Positions 1-10,921 of a stretch of 64,000 nucleotides of DNA are shown piece by piece. The stretch lies in the NCBI RefSeq assembly GCF_902806685.2, contig NC_048555.1, positions 2,728,001 through 2,792,000 of the forward strand, in the 5' to 3' direction. The first letter of the stretch is position 1. Each line of letters opens with the position of its first letter. Under the pieces are notes generated by a model that saw only the letters and a program-made list of their open reading frames with translations, was not told where the DNA came from and did no database searches. A program made the position numbers and the translations under genes. This DNA is from Maniola hyperantus. Taxonomy: Eukaryota; Arthropoda; Insecta; Lepidoptera; Nymphalidae.

Positions 1-598
1 ACATCTTTCAGAACATCAGTTGTCGGGAACTCTTAGGTATGAAGTTTTCCTCACGATATTTTCTTCCATCGTTAATTGTAGGAATAGTTTAATATGTTAT
101 TTAAAAATTAGAAATGAATTACATTATGAGTGCCTAATACAATAAATAAAATAATCAATCACCATGTTAATTATTTTACTGTGCGTGTTGAACTGTTTAC
201 ATAAATAACACTAATTCCGTATTTAGCTAATTGATGAAAAATACACGCACGCACAATATAAATGCGTCAAAAAAAGTAATAATCGTGGCAAACAATACAA
301 TAGAATAGAATAGAAATATTTTTATTTAAATAAACTTTTACAAGAACTTTTGAATCGTTAAATGCATCTGCATCTAGTTCGGAATGCTTTTCCTACCGAG
401 AAGAACCAGCAAGAAACTCGGAATTGGAAACATGAAATGAAAAACGATAGTTGGGACGTTGTTTTTTTTTTGTTGGAGAAAACGGGAGTTGGCGAAAAAC
501 CCAAAGAGTTAAATCAAAAAGGGGGAAATCACGGGAATTCAAAAAACCTAAATCTACTAAGATGAAGTCATGTGTTACAGAAATAAGTAGATTGCAGG
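1..598. repeat. Decayed SINE and retroelement scraps, otherwise unassigned
   Basis: Bases about 32-80 resemble the minus strand of the SINE family seen complete at 38407 (the 'ggtttcctcacgatgttttccttc' part, mutated). Bases about 301-420 match a repeat that recurs around 1196-1250 and 9096-9160 (the motif 'acttttgaatcg' followed by 'gttcggaatgc' and 'gaagaaccagcaagaaactcgg'). A 67-codon frame at 362-565 lies in this repeat and is not treated as a gene. The rest is AT-rich with nothing recognised. Confidence 0.4.
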
Positions 599-722
599 AT
601 CCAGGTTTTCCGAGATAAAATTAGCCTGTTTAGGCTAATTTTGTCTCGGAAAATCAAAGAGTTCCCACAGAATTTAAAAAAGAACTCAAATCTTTGCGGA
701 TGAAGTCGTGGGATTCATCTAA
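599..722 (+). repeat. Helitron-like element, 3' fragment (family H2)
   Basis: Carries the family's 'tctcggaaaatcaaagagttccc' block and a decayed 3' hairpin (gcggatgaagtcg) ending 'catctaatgg' instead of the usual CTAG. A short inverted repeat around 'ttagcctgtttaggctaa' lies inside. It is 5' truncated. Confidence 0.5.
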
Positions 723-1674
723 TGGCTTAAGAATAAAGCTTACAATGCCCAACAATATGAGCTTAATTTGACTGGTTATTACATAGGTTAGACAGGTTTG
801 TATACAATCAGCACATTGGTAAGTACTTAGTAGTTTTGCTCTTCTTTATAAATGGAGTATTCCATTACAGAGTATCTGTTACTAAGAGAGTTTTTGATGT
901 CTGATGTATGAAGTTTACTTCTCTATACAAGTATCTCAATGTGTAAGAACGTATACTTTGGTGATGTCATTGCGGTCGTTGATTGTGTTTGTTGCCCCAA
1001 TACGCCTGCAAACAAAGAGTTTTACGGCCGTACATTGGAGCGCTAATTAATAAGTAAGCCAACCTTAAATATCAGGAGGATATTAACCACTGAACTCTAT
1101 AATTAATAATATAAATAGGTCAATTTACTGCTATTATAAATATTGCTACTGCTATTATAATATAGTAGAAAGTAGGAGTAACTGTATTCCAAACCAGTGG
1201 TAAATTACTCTGACGATTCAAAAGCACTTGTAAAAGTTTGTTTGAACAATTTTTTTTTACTCTGAAGTACGAGGCGTGATAGTGAGAGTGCTTACTTTTG
1301 GTGCGTCTGTTTTATATTCCGTAAAAAATGACTCCTTACGCGCCTTTTTAACTGTCATGTCAAAAGTACGGTTCACCTTTGAAATAAGGAATAAAATTGA
1401 CATGAAATTTGTCACAAATTTAAATGGCGTATGAGGACTCATTTTTGACACATTATAATAGTTACACGTGTGGCTCATTTTTAAATAAACGTTTTTTACT
1501 CCACTCTCATGTACAGTTTTTAACAGACGGCATCCTTGCTATTTTGTTGATAATTTCTCATCCTGTATCTAAAAAAATAGAGCTTCAGGATCAAATAAAA
1601 TGCACTTAAACAGATAACCCTATTTCGTGAATTACAGGCAAACTTTTTCACCAGGGCATTATAAATACAGCACC
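723..1674. other. No gene recognised
   Basis: AT-rich sequence. A short retroelement scrap lies at about 1196-1250 ('gattcaaaagcacttgtaaaagtttgtttgaac'), the same scrap as near 9110. Short frames at 1257-1478 (-) and 1424-1609 (+) overlap each other and show no recognisable domain. Confidence 0.4.
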
Positions 1675-2140
1675 TGCTAGCGGGGGCCATACCAACAATG
1701 AAAAATTTCGCGGCGGGCACACAAGTCGAAAAAATACCGCCCAAATAGAATACGCGCCAGCCGCGCTCGGTTCCGTTACGCTATAAAAACCTACCCGAGC
1801 AAACTCCGTAATTCCGCGCCGTCCCAACCGATATAAAAATATGAAACACTGAGCGAATTTCGCCCGGCACCCCGAACGATCGTCGGGAAAACTCGTGCGC
1901 CCTCGGGTGACTTCGTAGCGCCGTAGCGGCAGTTACGTAGCCGTTGCCGCGAACCCGCTACGCCGCGATCAGGCTCGTTTCATACAAAAACGGGAGAAAT
2001 AAATCGGTGATTGTGATTATTTCGATTTGTAATTAATTTTGAGTGCGAGACGAATTTTTTCTGTGATTGTAAATAACACCATGTGCAGTGGCAGTGTACG
2101 CAAGGATTTCGATCGGCCCGTTTGATGGTGCGCAAAAATG
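1675..2140 (+). promoter_or_regulatory. CpG-rich block: putative promoter and first exon
   Basis: Seen: a GC- and CpG-rich island in an AT-rich window, not matching any repeat recognised here. It has TATAAAA at 1782-1788 and again at 1832-1838, then about 300 bases ending in a plausible splice donor (aaaaATG|GTAAAT, GT at 2141). A short upstream frame starts at ATG 2081 and stops after 15 codons. A second ATG at 2125 runs five codons plus one base into the donor. Inferred: core promoter and mostly untranslated first exon of a plus-strand gene whose next exons are far away. It could instead be an unrecognised GC-rich mobile element. Confidence 0.35.
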
Positions 2141-2627
2141 GTAAATTATATTTACATTTCACCCCCTAGCGTGATTACTTGCTAAGTGGTATGCCTTAAT
2201 TTTTCATGGGCCGCTCCAAGAGGTTCTTAATTTTCGTTCCTCTCAGGAAAACTCGGCAATTTAGAATTGAATACTGTTAAAAAAATACCGGTTTATTAAT
2301 AAAGACCGTAACAAACAGCGCGAGCGTTAGCATTTTATAAAATATGCTATAATTGACTTTTCAGTCATAATTTTGTAATTCGTTATTGTATTCGTAATTT
2401 TATGTGAAAACTTTACTTCGGTTTATTTAATTTAGTGCTGATAAATAATTTATTGGTGTCACTAATAACTGCAGCTCTACATTGGCCTGAAAATTTATAT
2501 CTATTGATTCTATAATATTATGTGTTCTTGTATTTATTTGTTTTTAATAGGTTACTACGAAGCGTTAATATTTAGCTGCAAAATAATTTAACTTATATAA
2601 GATTTGAATATTCAATTTAGTATTTAG
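2141..2627. other. No gene recognised; intron-like if the block before it is an exon
   Basis: AT-rich, no frame, no repeat recognised. Confidence 0.3.
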
Positions 2628-2976
2628 TAGCCTATGTCTTTCCCCGGGATGTAAGTTATCTCTGCACCAAAATGGGTTAAACGGATGAGTCGTGAAAAGT
2701 AATAGATAGAGAACAATAACACTTTTGCATTTAAAACATTATGTTAGTACTAGCTGATGCCCGCGACTTCGTACGCGTAGATTTAGATTTTTAAAAATCC
2801 CGTGGGAACTCTTTGATTTTCCGGCATAAAAAGTAGCCTATGTCACTCTCCAGGGTTTAAACTATATTCATGCAAAAAATCACGTCGACTCGATGCTCCG
2901 TTGCGATGTGATTGAAGGACAAACCAATGAACCAATAAACCAACAAACGAACACATTTTCGCATGTATAATATGGG
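2628..2976 (-). repeat. Two Helitron-like fragments (H2 then H3)
   Basis: 2628-2712 is a 5' piece of family H2 in reverse ('tttccccgggatg', 'ggttaaacgg'). 2753-2976 is a nearly full H3 copy in reverse: it opens with ctagctgatgcccgcgac (3' hairpin side) and ends 'ttatacatgcg' mirrored, with the 5' terminus reading A|TCACTACCC on the minus strand. H3 is recognised by 'ggtttgtccttcaatcacgtcgcaacgg'. Confidence 0.6.
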
Positions 2977-3344
2977 TAGTGATATATAGCAGACGAAGTT
3001 GCGGGTAAAAGCGGATAAATTGGCTCCGATCTTGTCTGGTGGGAGATTCTACCGTGGCTTATTATTAATGCCAGGCAATTTCGCGCTCCGTATGGAAACC
3101 GATTAGGTATATATCTACCTATGGGTTTAACTTAAACTGCGAGAATCCTTCCAGGTTTAACCTAGTTCATACTTAGACTACATCTCCATTTGATCATCAA
3201 TATATATCATAATATCATCGGTTTACTAATAATTGATTTAATTTAATTTAATAAGGAACACTTACAATATACATTTATTCTACCTTTAGCGCATGAATTA
3301 CTCACTACAAGTCACACTGATATGTATATCGATGACAAGTGAAC

Positions 3345-3582
3345 ACAACGTAATAAGCACCGGTCTCTCTTCAGAATGAGAAAGATTTACGCCATAGTCT
3401 ACCATGCCGGCCAATTGCGGATTGGCAGACTTCACACACCTTTTTAAGAATTTTATGGAGAACTCTCAAGAGAACTATTCTCACGATGTTTTCCTTCACT
3501 GTTTAATCTTGTGATACTTAATTGTTCAAAACGTCCATAGCTCCGAATATTTAGAGGTACGTGCCTGGGATCGGACCGATCA
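3345..3582 (-). repeat. tRNA-derived SINE (family S1), decayed
   Basis: Reverse copy of the SINE complete at 38407: 'agcaccggtctctcttcagaatgag' at the 3' side, 'gcggattggcagacttcacacacc' in the body, and the 'gaggtacgtgcctgggatcgg' box-B side at its 5' end. The (GAT)n tail is lost. Confidence 0.6.
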
Positions 3583-3585
3583 CTT

Positions 3586-3727
3586 AGGCTGAAATCTATA
3601 GAGCGCACTTTGACTTTGCTCAGACTTAAGATTGAGTCAAAACGAGACAGACGAATGTGAGAAATATAGCTGTCTCGTTTTTTAAGTCTAAGCAAAATCA
3701 GAGTGGGCTCTATAGATCTCACCCTTA
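3586..3727. mobile_element. Foldback MITE (family T1), copy 1
   Basis: About 140 bp whose halves are inverted copies: 'aaatctatagagcgcactttg' and 'ttaagtctaagc...gctctatagatctcaccc'. The internal 'cgagacag' recurs inverted as 'ctgtctcg'. Related copies are at 35548 and 44108. No coding capacity. Confidence 0.6.
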
Positions 3728-4116
3728 GGTAGATAGATTGTAATCCAAATCAAGGGATTACAAATTTGTCAACAGAAAAAAAACACATTCTATTGACTAG
3801 ATCATATTCATTTAAGTGCATCGATGTATAAGTGTTATTAAATACGAACCTATAAAAGCTAATAAGCTGAATGGATTACGCTTTCAACATAAAAGGGTTG
3901 TGTTTATTTGAAAATAGAAAACTAACATGTATTGAAACGCTTTCAATGAATACTAGTTTATATTACAGTAGTTTACGATAGCATTCAATAAATATTAGAT
4001 ATCTAGTATAGTGAGTGGTTATCGGTCGTACATTTTGATTGATTGCCTGGTAAATTATTTTTTATCGACATTTCTGGTACCGTGTAAAATTGCTATATGA
4101 GTGGGAAGGGGAGAGA
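3728..4116. other. No gene recognised
   Basis: AT-rich; nothing recognised. Confidence 0.3.
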
Positions 4117-4117
4117 G

Positions 4118-4256
4118 AGAGAGCTGTGACAGCCCAGTGGTTAAAACGTCAGCCTATTAATAGGGAAGTTGGGGGTTCGACCCCGGACATGCACCCAACC
4201 CAGAACGGATTGAACCCAGGATCGAACCCATGGAGCTCCCAAATAAGAGGCAGAAG
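4118..4256 (+). repeat. tRNA-derived SINE head
   Basis: Box A-like 'gtgacagcccagtggttaaa' and box B 'GGTTCGACCCC' about 45 bases apart, like the head of family S1. The body diverges and contains a second box-B-like 'GGATCGAACCC'. A SINE relic, not a tRNA gene: no closed acceptor stem. Confidence 0.5.
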
Positions 4257-4261
4257 TTTAT

Positions 4262-4577
4262 TTTATTTTATTTAGATAAAAGTAAGCCCCTGATTGCAAT
4301 CTCACCTGGTGGTAAGTGATGATGCAATCTAAGATGGAAGTGGGCTAACCTGGAAGGAGTATGGCAGTTTTTATTAAACCCTACCCCTTTGGTTTCTACA
4401 CGGCATCGTACCGGAATACTAAATCGCTTGGCGGCACGGCTTTTGCTGGTAGGGTGGTAATTAGCCACGGCCGAAGCCTCCCACCAGACCAGACCAAAAA
4501 TTTAGAAATTATACAATTCCAAACCCCTGCCGGGAATCGAACCGAGGACCTCCCACCAATAAGACCACAGCGTTTAC
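4262..4577 (-). repeat. tRNA-derived SINE (family S2)
   Basis: Read on the minus strand: a tRNA-like head with 'GGTTCGATTCCCGGC' (box B), then 'ggtctggtctggtgggaggcttcggcc', 'gatgccgtgtagaaacc', 'catcatcacttaccaccaggtgagattgcaatcaggggc' and an A-rich tail. Other pieces lie at 21040, 25172, 29800, 49208 and 52262. Overlapping 66-78-codon frames are accidental. Confidence 0.65.
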
Positions 4578-4975
4578 CACTCTCTATCGCCCGCTGAGTG
4601 ACCCTGAGCTTTCTTATGAGGCCCATAGTTAGCAACCATGTCTCGGATCCATATGTCATCACTGGCAACACGCACTGTTCGAAGACTTTGGTCTTCAAGC
4701 ACTGAGGAATTTTGGGCAAGAAGACATCTCGAAGCTTCCTGAACGCTAGACGTAAAACCGATAGACGTTGGGGTCCCAAGGTGCTGGAATGGCGACCTCG
4801 CACCGGAAGACGCAGTGTTGGAAGACCCCCATTAGGTGGACGGACGATATCAGATGAATCGCAGGGAGCCTCTGGATTCAGGCGGCGCAAGACCGTGGCG
4901 TGTGGAAGTCTCTACAAGAGACCTATGTCCAGCAGTGGACGTCTATCGGTTGATGATGATGATGATGATGATGAC
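4578..4975. mobile_element. RTE-type non-LTR retrotransposon fragment with inverted 5' part
   Basis: 4578-4756 reads on the minus strand as the end of a reverse transcriptase frame: residues FRKLRDVFLPK, VLPVMTYGSETW and RKLRVTQRA, typical of insect RTE-like elements. 4757-4975 reads on the plus strand as the C-terminal tail (RWGPKVLEWRPRTGRRSVGRPP) and ends in the family's 'cctatgtccagcagtggacg' and (GAT)n. The coding piece that normally joins the two is missing. A 5' inversion with internal deletion, as made by twin priming during target-primed reverse transcription, explains this. Dead copy. Confidence 0.7.
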
Positions 4976-5880
4976 GATGTTTACCACTGCGCCAGGGAGG
5001 TCTTTACTAAGTTTTAAGCACTGTCACCGCTTACTTGTAACGGAATTAAAATAACATTTCGTTGCCGCAACGTCGGTCTGTGTGTTTAGACGGAAATCGT
5101 TGCCCGGATGTGCGTGTTCACACCTAAGGAATTCGTTAGAAACATCGTCCGACTCCGTTCTAATTATTCTAACACCTCTTGTTTTTGCCCCAAGCGGTTC
5201 TTAATCACGGTAAAGCGATTCATATTTCATTTACCACTGGAATTCAGTCTGTGTGCAGGTTCCCTCACAATATTTTCCTTCCCCGTTAACATGTTTCACA
5301 CTTCACATGTTTCTTAAAAGTTAGAGATGCATCCCGAAGCTTTAACCAACTAGGTTTAAAACACTACCACCGTTCAGATGTTTTCCGTGTTTGAACTGTG
5401 TGCTTAGACGGAAATTGTAGCCCGGATCTGCGTGTTCACACCTAAGGAATTCGGTAAAAACATCGTCCGAATTCGTACTAATGATTCCAAGTAACACCTC
5501 TTGTTTTTGCCCCAAGCCATTCTTAATCAGGGTAAACCGTTTTATATATCGCTTGCGACTGGCATCTCCGTCTGCATGCAGGTTCCGTTATATTTGATGG
5601 CCGATCAAAATTCCCATCATATCTCCGAAAAGAGAGTTGTGGGCCAAGAGCGAACCCCGGATCGCTACCCTGAACCACTAGGCTATAACGACTTACTTCT
5701 AATCGAATTAAAATGCATTAACATTAACGCAACGTCGGTCGGTCTGTGCGTTTAGACGGAAATCGTAGCCTAGATGTGCGTGTCCACACCGAAGGCATTC
5801 GGTAGAAACATCGTCCGGCTCCGTTCTAATGGTTCAACACCTCTTTTTTTGCCACGAGCCGTTCTTATTAGAGTGAGTAG
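4976..5880 (+). repeat. Tandem array, three ~330-bp units carrying a reverse SINE remnant
   Basis: The marker 'ttagacggaaat' occurs at 5086, 5404 and 5752 (spacing 318 and 348). Each unit also has 'tgcgtgttcacacctaaggaattcg', 'aacatcgtccg' and 'acacctcttgtttttgcccc'. Between the first and second cores is a reverse SINE scrap ('ccctcacaatattttccttc'). Between the second and third is a reverse tRNA-like head ('gaaccccggatcgctaccctgaaccactaggctataacg'). The third unit is cut short near 5880. Frames of 69 and 84 codons across the array are not conserved between units. Confidence 0.65.
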
Positions 5881-6700
5881 TTTCTAAGCCCGATGGAATT
5901 TCCCATCGCAACTTCCCAGGAACCATGAGACTGGTCTCAAATTATTTCCTTCGTGCAGCCCTTTAGGAGATACATTTCTAAAAACGCTAACACAACTGAT
6001 TTTTATTTTAATACAGCAGCGTATACCTATCACATTTTTTAACTTCAAAAATGGCGTACTTTCCACACACATAATAATATATTATATGCCCCCTTACGGA
6101 ATGAATTTTCAAAAATCCTCTCATTACGATAGAGAAGGACCTCCTGTGCCTCTAGGTGGTGGTACATACATCCCACAAAAAGACACACATAGAAAAAGGT
6201 AAGACAAAATTGTGTTGGCTGAAAATGTAAGAATCATAAATAAAGACTCTGTCAGTGACATAATCAGAATGAAGATCATTGAATTAGGTGATTTAAATAT
6301 ACCTAATATGGATTACTTATTACCTACGTATTATTAGGGATTTATTCCGAGGATTTGAATAAGATTATTCCAAAAATAGAATCAGACGCAAAAATCTTTC
6401 TTAATACATTGTAACAAAGACAGTCGTGAATAATTTATTCTATTCCCCAAGTTCATAAAACAGTAAATAAAAAGCTGGGGGAAAGAGAGCCAGTCTGACG
6501 TACCGTTAAACGTTCTGGGAATATGAATACATTTTGTGGGACTTTGTATGTCTACGATTATTTATTATATTTTTATTTTTATATAAGAAATCTTTAATCT
6601 GTTTTATTTGAGTCATATCCATCTTATTTAAAGTTTGAATAAATTTAAATAAAGAAAAACAACTTAGAATTTTTAAAAGGTATAATAGGGATGTTGCCAA
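5881..6700. other. No gene recognised
   Basis: AT-rich, no repeat recognised; short frames at 5884-6072 (-) and 6506-6700 (-) are AT-driven. Confidence 0.35.
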
Positions 6701-6707
6701 CTGATTT

Positions 6708-7089
6708 AATCAGCAACTCGTTGCAACGGAGCAACGGATCGACCATATTTTTGCATAGGTATAGTTTGAGACCTCAAGAGTGAAAAGGGCTAATTTTTAT
6801 CCCGTAAAATTCGGGAGTCCCACGGGATTTTTAAAATCGTAAATCCACGCGAATGAAGTCGCGGGCATCACCTAATCTTTTAAAATATAAAAGGATTGAC
6901 TGACTGACTGATCTATCAACGCACAGCTTAAACTACTGGACGAATCGGGCTGAAATTTGGCATGCGGATAGCTATTATAACGTAGGCATCCGCTAAGAAA
7001 GGATTTTTAAAAAGTCAACCCCTAAGGGAGTGAAATAGGGGTTTGAAGTTTGTGTAGTCCACACGGACGAAGTCGCGAGCACAAGCTAG
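6708..7089 (+). repeat. Two Helitron-like elements head to tail (H3 then H1)
   Basis: 6708-6868: decayed H3 ('ctcgttgcaacggagcaacggatcg' ... 'tgaagtcgcgggcatcacctaa'). About 6875-7089: H1, starting at 'tataaaagga' plus (GACT)n, then 'gatctatcaacgcacagct', 'gacgtaggcatccgctaagaaagg', 'cccctaagg', and the 3' hairpin 'cggacgaagtcgcg' followed by CTAG at 7086-7089 and T. This order recurs at 17883 and, extended, at 37326. Confidence 0.65.
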
Positions 7090-7890
7090 TTAAATATAAA
7101 ATTTAATTTCAACGTTTTGCACAATTTATGGAGTTCACGAGTTAAATATTTTATGCAACCGAAGGATTGTTGTTGGGAAGTTGGTAACTCGGAAAAACTA
7201 CTGACTTTGTAAAATTGCTAAGTGCAGGAAAATTTTAAAACATTTTCACAACTACCTTACGTTTCATAGCGTTTCTAGTAGCGTGTACCAAATGTAATTT
7301 TTTATATAGGTATTTAGTTTTATTTAATAGAAAATAATTAAAAAAAATCAAATTTTTAACATAATAATTAATTATTCGGAAAGCGAATAATGGCGTCACA
7401 ATCCGTAAACGACAAATATTGAAAAATATTTGATCATCATTTAGAATAACATAAAATTTATAGATAAACCGTAGAACAATCGATAAGCAAAGTACAGAAC
7501 TGTTTAAGCGAGTTGATTTTTCTTACAACTGAAATAGTAGTCCGCTAATGCCATAATTCGTATCCTATCCGTGTCGGACATAGCCCCATAAAAATTAAGA
7601 TACCTACTTATTTAGAAGAAAAGTAGTCTAAGAAAGCTTACCCTTGAAATCCACCTGTCATAGAATCAGATGTTACCCTTTCACAAAGTCTAAAGGGACT
7701 CAGCAAAAGAGATATCAAGATTACAACGGCGGAGTGTCGGTGAAAATCCAATAATATCCAATTTTGATACTCGACTCGAGTCTAGTACGTACCCTACGTA
7801 CGTGCCCGCACTTTGAACATTTTTACCCCACCCTTTAATTTTCGATCGATCAATGACTTGCGTGTCTTATTAAAGACTAGCTTAGGTATG
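7090..7890. repeat. Mostly unassigned; one reverse copy of an unclassified repeat
   Basis: About 7668-7860 is the reverse complement of a segment present at 12565-12720 and partly at 12856-12960 (shared 'cgaaattaaaggtggggtaaaaat' and 'ccaataatatccaa' motifs). The rest is AT-rich without recognisable content. Confidence 0.4.
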
Positions 7891-7891
7891 C

Positions 7892-8092
7892 TAGACTAGC
7901 TGAATTTAAAAAAACTTTTTACCCCTTTAGGGGTTGTATTCTCAAAATTTCTTTCTTAGTGGATGTCTGCGTCAGAATAGCTATCTGCAATCTGCACGCC
8001 AAACTTCAGCCCGATCCGTCCCGTAGTTCAAGCTGTGCGTTGATAGATCAGTCAGTCAGTCAGTCAGTCACCTTTCCTTTTATAGATAAAGA
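7892..8092 (-). repeat. Helitron-like element H1
   Basis: Reverse H1 copy: CTAG side first, 'aggggttgtattctc', 'cttagtggatgtctgcgtc', 'ctgtgcgttgatagatcag' and a (TCAG)5 run. Its 3' hairpin is lost. Confidence 0.6.
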
Positions 8093-8465
8093 AGATATTT
8101 TATATATTTAGAAAAAAAAATTAGAGATTGCATTGTTGTATATAAAGGTTATTTTTACTTAAGTATTCGTTTTATTCATTTTAGTTCTTCATAGAAGCAT
8201 TTTAGCAACAAACTAGCGGAAAACCAATAAGCGTTACTTTTATAAACTTTTTAAACGTGAAATAGCTTTCAATGAGTTTAATTGCGTGAGCTTGGAACAG
8301 TAACTAATTAACGATCAGCCGCCGCTAGCATTTCCGGTGCAATGTTTCTGTTTTTATTGCAGCGATAATTAATAGAAAACCTCGAAGTGGCTGCTGCACT
8401 TGGTAATAATTTTTGAAAAAGCATTATTTATGGCGCTTACATTGTAAATGAAACTTTTATTTTAC
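8093..8465. other. No gene recognised
   Basis: AT-rich; nothing recognised. Confidence 0.3.
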
Positions 8466-8655
8466 ACTAGCTGCCCTGGCAAACTTCATTCCGCCTAACA
8501 GTCGATTCAATTTTTTTTTAATTTTTCTCTCCGTAAGAACCATCCTCGTACTTCAAGGAATATTATAAAAAAAGAATTAGCGAAATCGGTTCAGCGGATC
8601 TCGAGATTTGCGATGAGCAACACATTTGGCGATTCATTTTTATATATTTAAAATG
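8466..8655 (-). repeat. Helitron-like element H4
   Basis: Reverse copy: ctagctgccctggcaaacttc (3' hairpin side), 'ccgcctaacagtcgattc', 'ctccgtaagaaccatcctcg', 'gcgatgagcaacaca'. Sister copies are at 11553 and 43754. Confidence 0.6.
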
Positions 8656-8689
8656 ATTTTGCTCAATATTATGGTTCCAGTGATGTATG

Positions 8690-8772
8690 TACAGTCAGCA
8701 ACAAAGCTAGGTATGCACCCGTCCATAGTCACTTGTACTGGCAGGTGCAAACCTAGCTTTATTGCTGACCCT
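8690..8772. mobile_element. Small foldback MITE
   Basis: GTCAGCAACAAAGCTAGGT at 8694 is matched by its near-exact inverse (acctagctttattgctgac) ending at 8769, with 'tgcacc'/'ggtgca' continuing the stem. About 76 bp, no coding capacity. Confidence 0.55.
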
Positions 8773-8998
8773 ACTATACTCTATCCACAGAAAGAAGTTA
8801 CTATAGCGCTCTCTCTGTTACGTAATCCCACACAAATGACAGACCCAAAAATCTCAGTGGCCGTCAATCATTTTGAGTCACCAACCAATCATAAACGAAA
8901 CTATGTTTGCTAATTGAATTGTGAATATTTTTGAAAACATTTTTGAATTGCATTTCAATGACTGTTTTTTGAAAACATATTTGTGATTGGTTGGTGGA

Positions 8999-9064
8999 TC
9001 TTGTGGATTTATAGATTTGGTTATCTCGTGGATTTATAGATTTGGTTATCTTGTGGATTTATCT
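8999..9064 (+). repeat. 25-bp minisatellite, about 2.6 units
   Basis: 'gtggatttatagatttggttat' begins at 9003, 9028 and 9053, an exact 25-base period. The 62-codon frame across it owes its repeated residues to this. Confidence 0.75.
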
Positions 9065-10185
9065 TTTGGATGCTGTTTCTTCGCAGTAGTAAAGGCATTT
9101 GATTCAGTTGATTCAAAATCACTTGTAAAAGTTTATTTGAACAGAAAATCTTCAAGATCAACAGACAGTTACTAAATTAGACCTGCTTTTCCTACTGCAG
9201 CTTTTAAATTTTATCCCGACATTTTAAGCTGGAAGAAGCTTGTGGCTACGAATGTTTTATGCACAGACCCATAGTTCTTAGGAAGTTTGTAAGCTCTTTG
9301 AAAATTACTGACTCGGTAAAATTACAAAGTTCAAAGTTATTTGGAAAGATTTAAGATCGCAGTTTTATGGCGCAAGCGAGAGAAGTTATGTATGAAATGT
9401 CGCCTACAATGTGCATAATATATGACACGATCCAGCTTTGAACCGCTAGCCTTAGTTTATTACGCTAGCTGATCCACTCCAGTTTCGCTCGAGTATAATT
9501 TTTGGGCTAAATATTCCAAAAACCCTTAGTAGTGAGTTTCTACACGTTATAAAAATAATATGTACTTAGGTAAAAATTTTTGGGTGACCGAAGCGAGTTC
9601 TTCTTATTTTTTTTTTGATGTCACGACCACATGAAGCAATGTATTGCAGTAGGTACCTGAAAACAGCAATGTTTGTTCCATAGCGCCATATAGTATTGAA
9701 AGACATGGAGTAACATGTATGAATATAATCAACTAACCAATATATTCATACACTAGCAATTCAGTTCAATTGTAGTCGCTAGCAATGGACGAGGTTTTAC
9801 ATGCAGGCTTCTAGAGTTTTTATTATCATAAGTTTAAAAAATAAAAATAGAAAAAATAATGTAATATAATATGGAACAATTAGAAACAATATTGCCGAAA
9901 CAATAGCCGCATTTTATTGAAATTGCTCCAGATTGATCCATACGTGTTGCCGAGCAACAATTCATTAAAATTGCCGATGTAAGCGCATTTTAGTGAAGAG
10001 GAAGAAAATTTTCTACTCAACATTTCTGCAACTGCGGCAGATACGTAGTTCATAAATTTTATCGCAGCGTTGATAGAAGTTTATGATGACGTAGTAAGTT
10101 CTTCAAAGTTGGAATCTCTTTCAAAGTTACAACTTTATGTAGAGATCTTACGTTCCACATTAAAAAGCCCAGTACGTATTAATAT
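9065..10185. other. No gene; scraps only
   Basis: About 9096-9160 is the retroelement scrap also seen near 1200. 9462-9500 looks like a reverse Helitron-like 3' end (ctagctgatccactcc...gctcg). The remainder is AT-rich and unrecognised. Confidence 0.35.
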
Positions 10186-10189
10186 ACGT

Positions 10190-10260
10190 ACCTACTTAAA
10201 ACTAAAGCTACGAGGGTTCCAAACGCGCCCAGGTCTGAGAAGAGCCCACAACAAACTCAG
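10190..10260 (+). repeat. Retroelement 3' scrap
   Basis: 'ctacgagggttccaaacgcgcccaggtctgagaagagcccacaacaaactcagcc' also occurs at 44034-44095 and, reversed, at 55930-55985. A shared retroelement tail of unassigned class. Confidence 0.5.
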
Positions 10261-10920
10261 CCGGGTACCGTTACCGTTACCGTTAGTGTTTAATATTAGA
10301 TATCTTCTTATGATATAAAAAAATAGTGTTTGTCTGTTCGTTACATACGCGCTAGTCCATCGTTCGTCCGATTGAGTCAAAACTTTGTACAGTTGTTGTT
10401 GGCATTTGCGAGAAGGTTTCTGAAACATCAACTTTGTAAAATGTAAATCGAAAGACATTTATTGCAACCCATCTTGGGCATTAAGTACCTATAGTTTTTC
10501 ATACACAACATGAGGTATGGAAAATTGAATTTATTACGGTGTATTTCAAACTTTTAGAGCAGAATTTGCGTTTGCCTAGTTTGTACAAGGCCAGTGTGGC
10601 AGGTCCTTTGATGTTGCCGACATATTTACGACGACAAAGGTACCGGCTAAATAGACTACTTAGGTACCTATTATTTTGAAGTGATATTCAAAGTCACTTC
10701 AATTCACTGAACCCTTAATTGTACATTCAATATTAAAACGTTACCAGCTTTAGGCACAGAATATATTATAATAGTAGGTACTAATACAAAGCGCTTAACT
10801 TTAGGAGCTTAAGTGGACAGGTTTATCTAAGTGAAATTATTTGCGCAAGGAATATTTTCATAGAAATAGTACGACTTTCAAATGTTCCATAAAATCGATT
10901 AGGTAAGCAATATTAATAAT
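10261..10920. other. No gene recognised
   Basis: Contains a short (CCGTTA)n run near 10267; otherwise AT-rich and unassigned. Confidence 0.3.
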
Positions 10921-10921
10921 T

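Noticed and set aside
4712..5054. Two overlapping frames with poly-Asp or poly-Met ends
   Set aside because: Out-of-frame readings of an RTE retrotransposon tail and its (GAT)n end.
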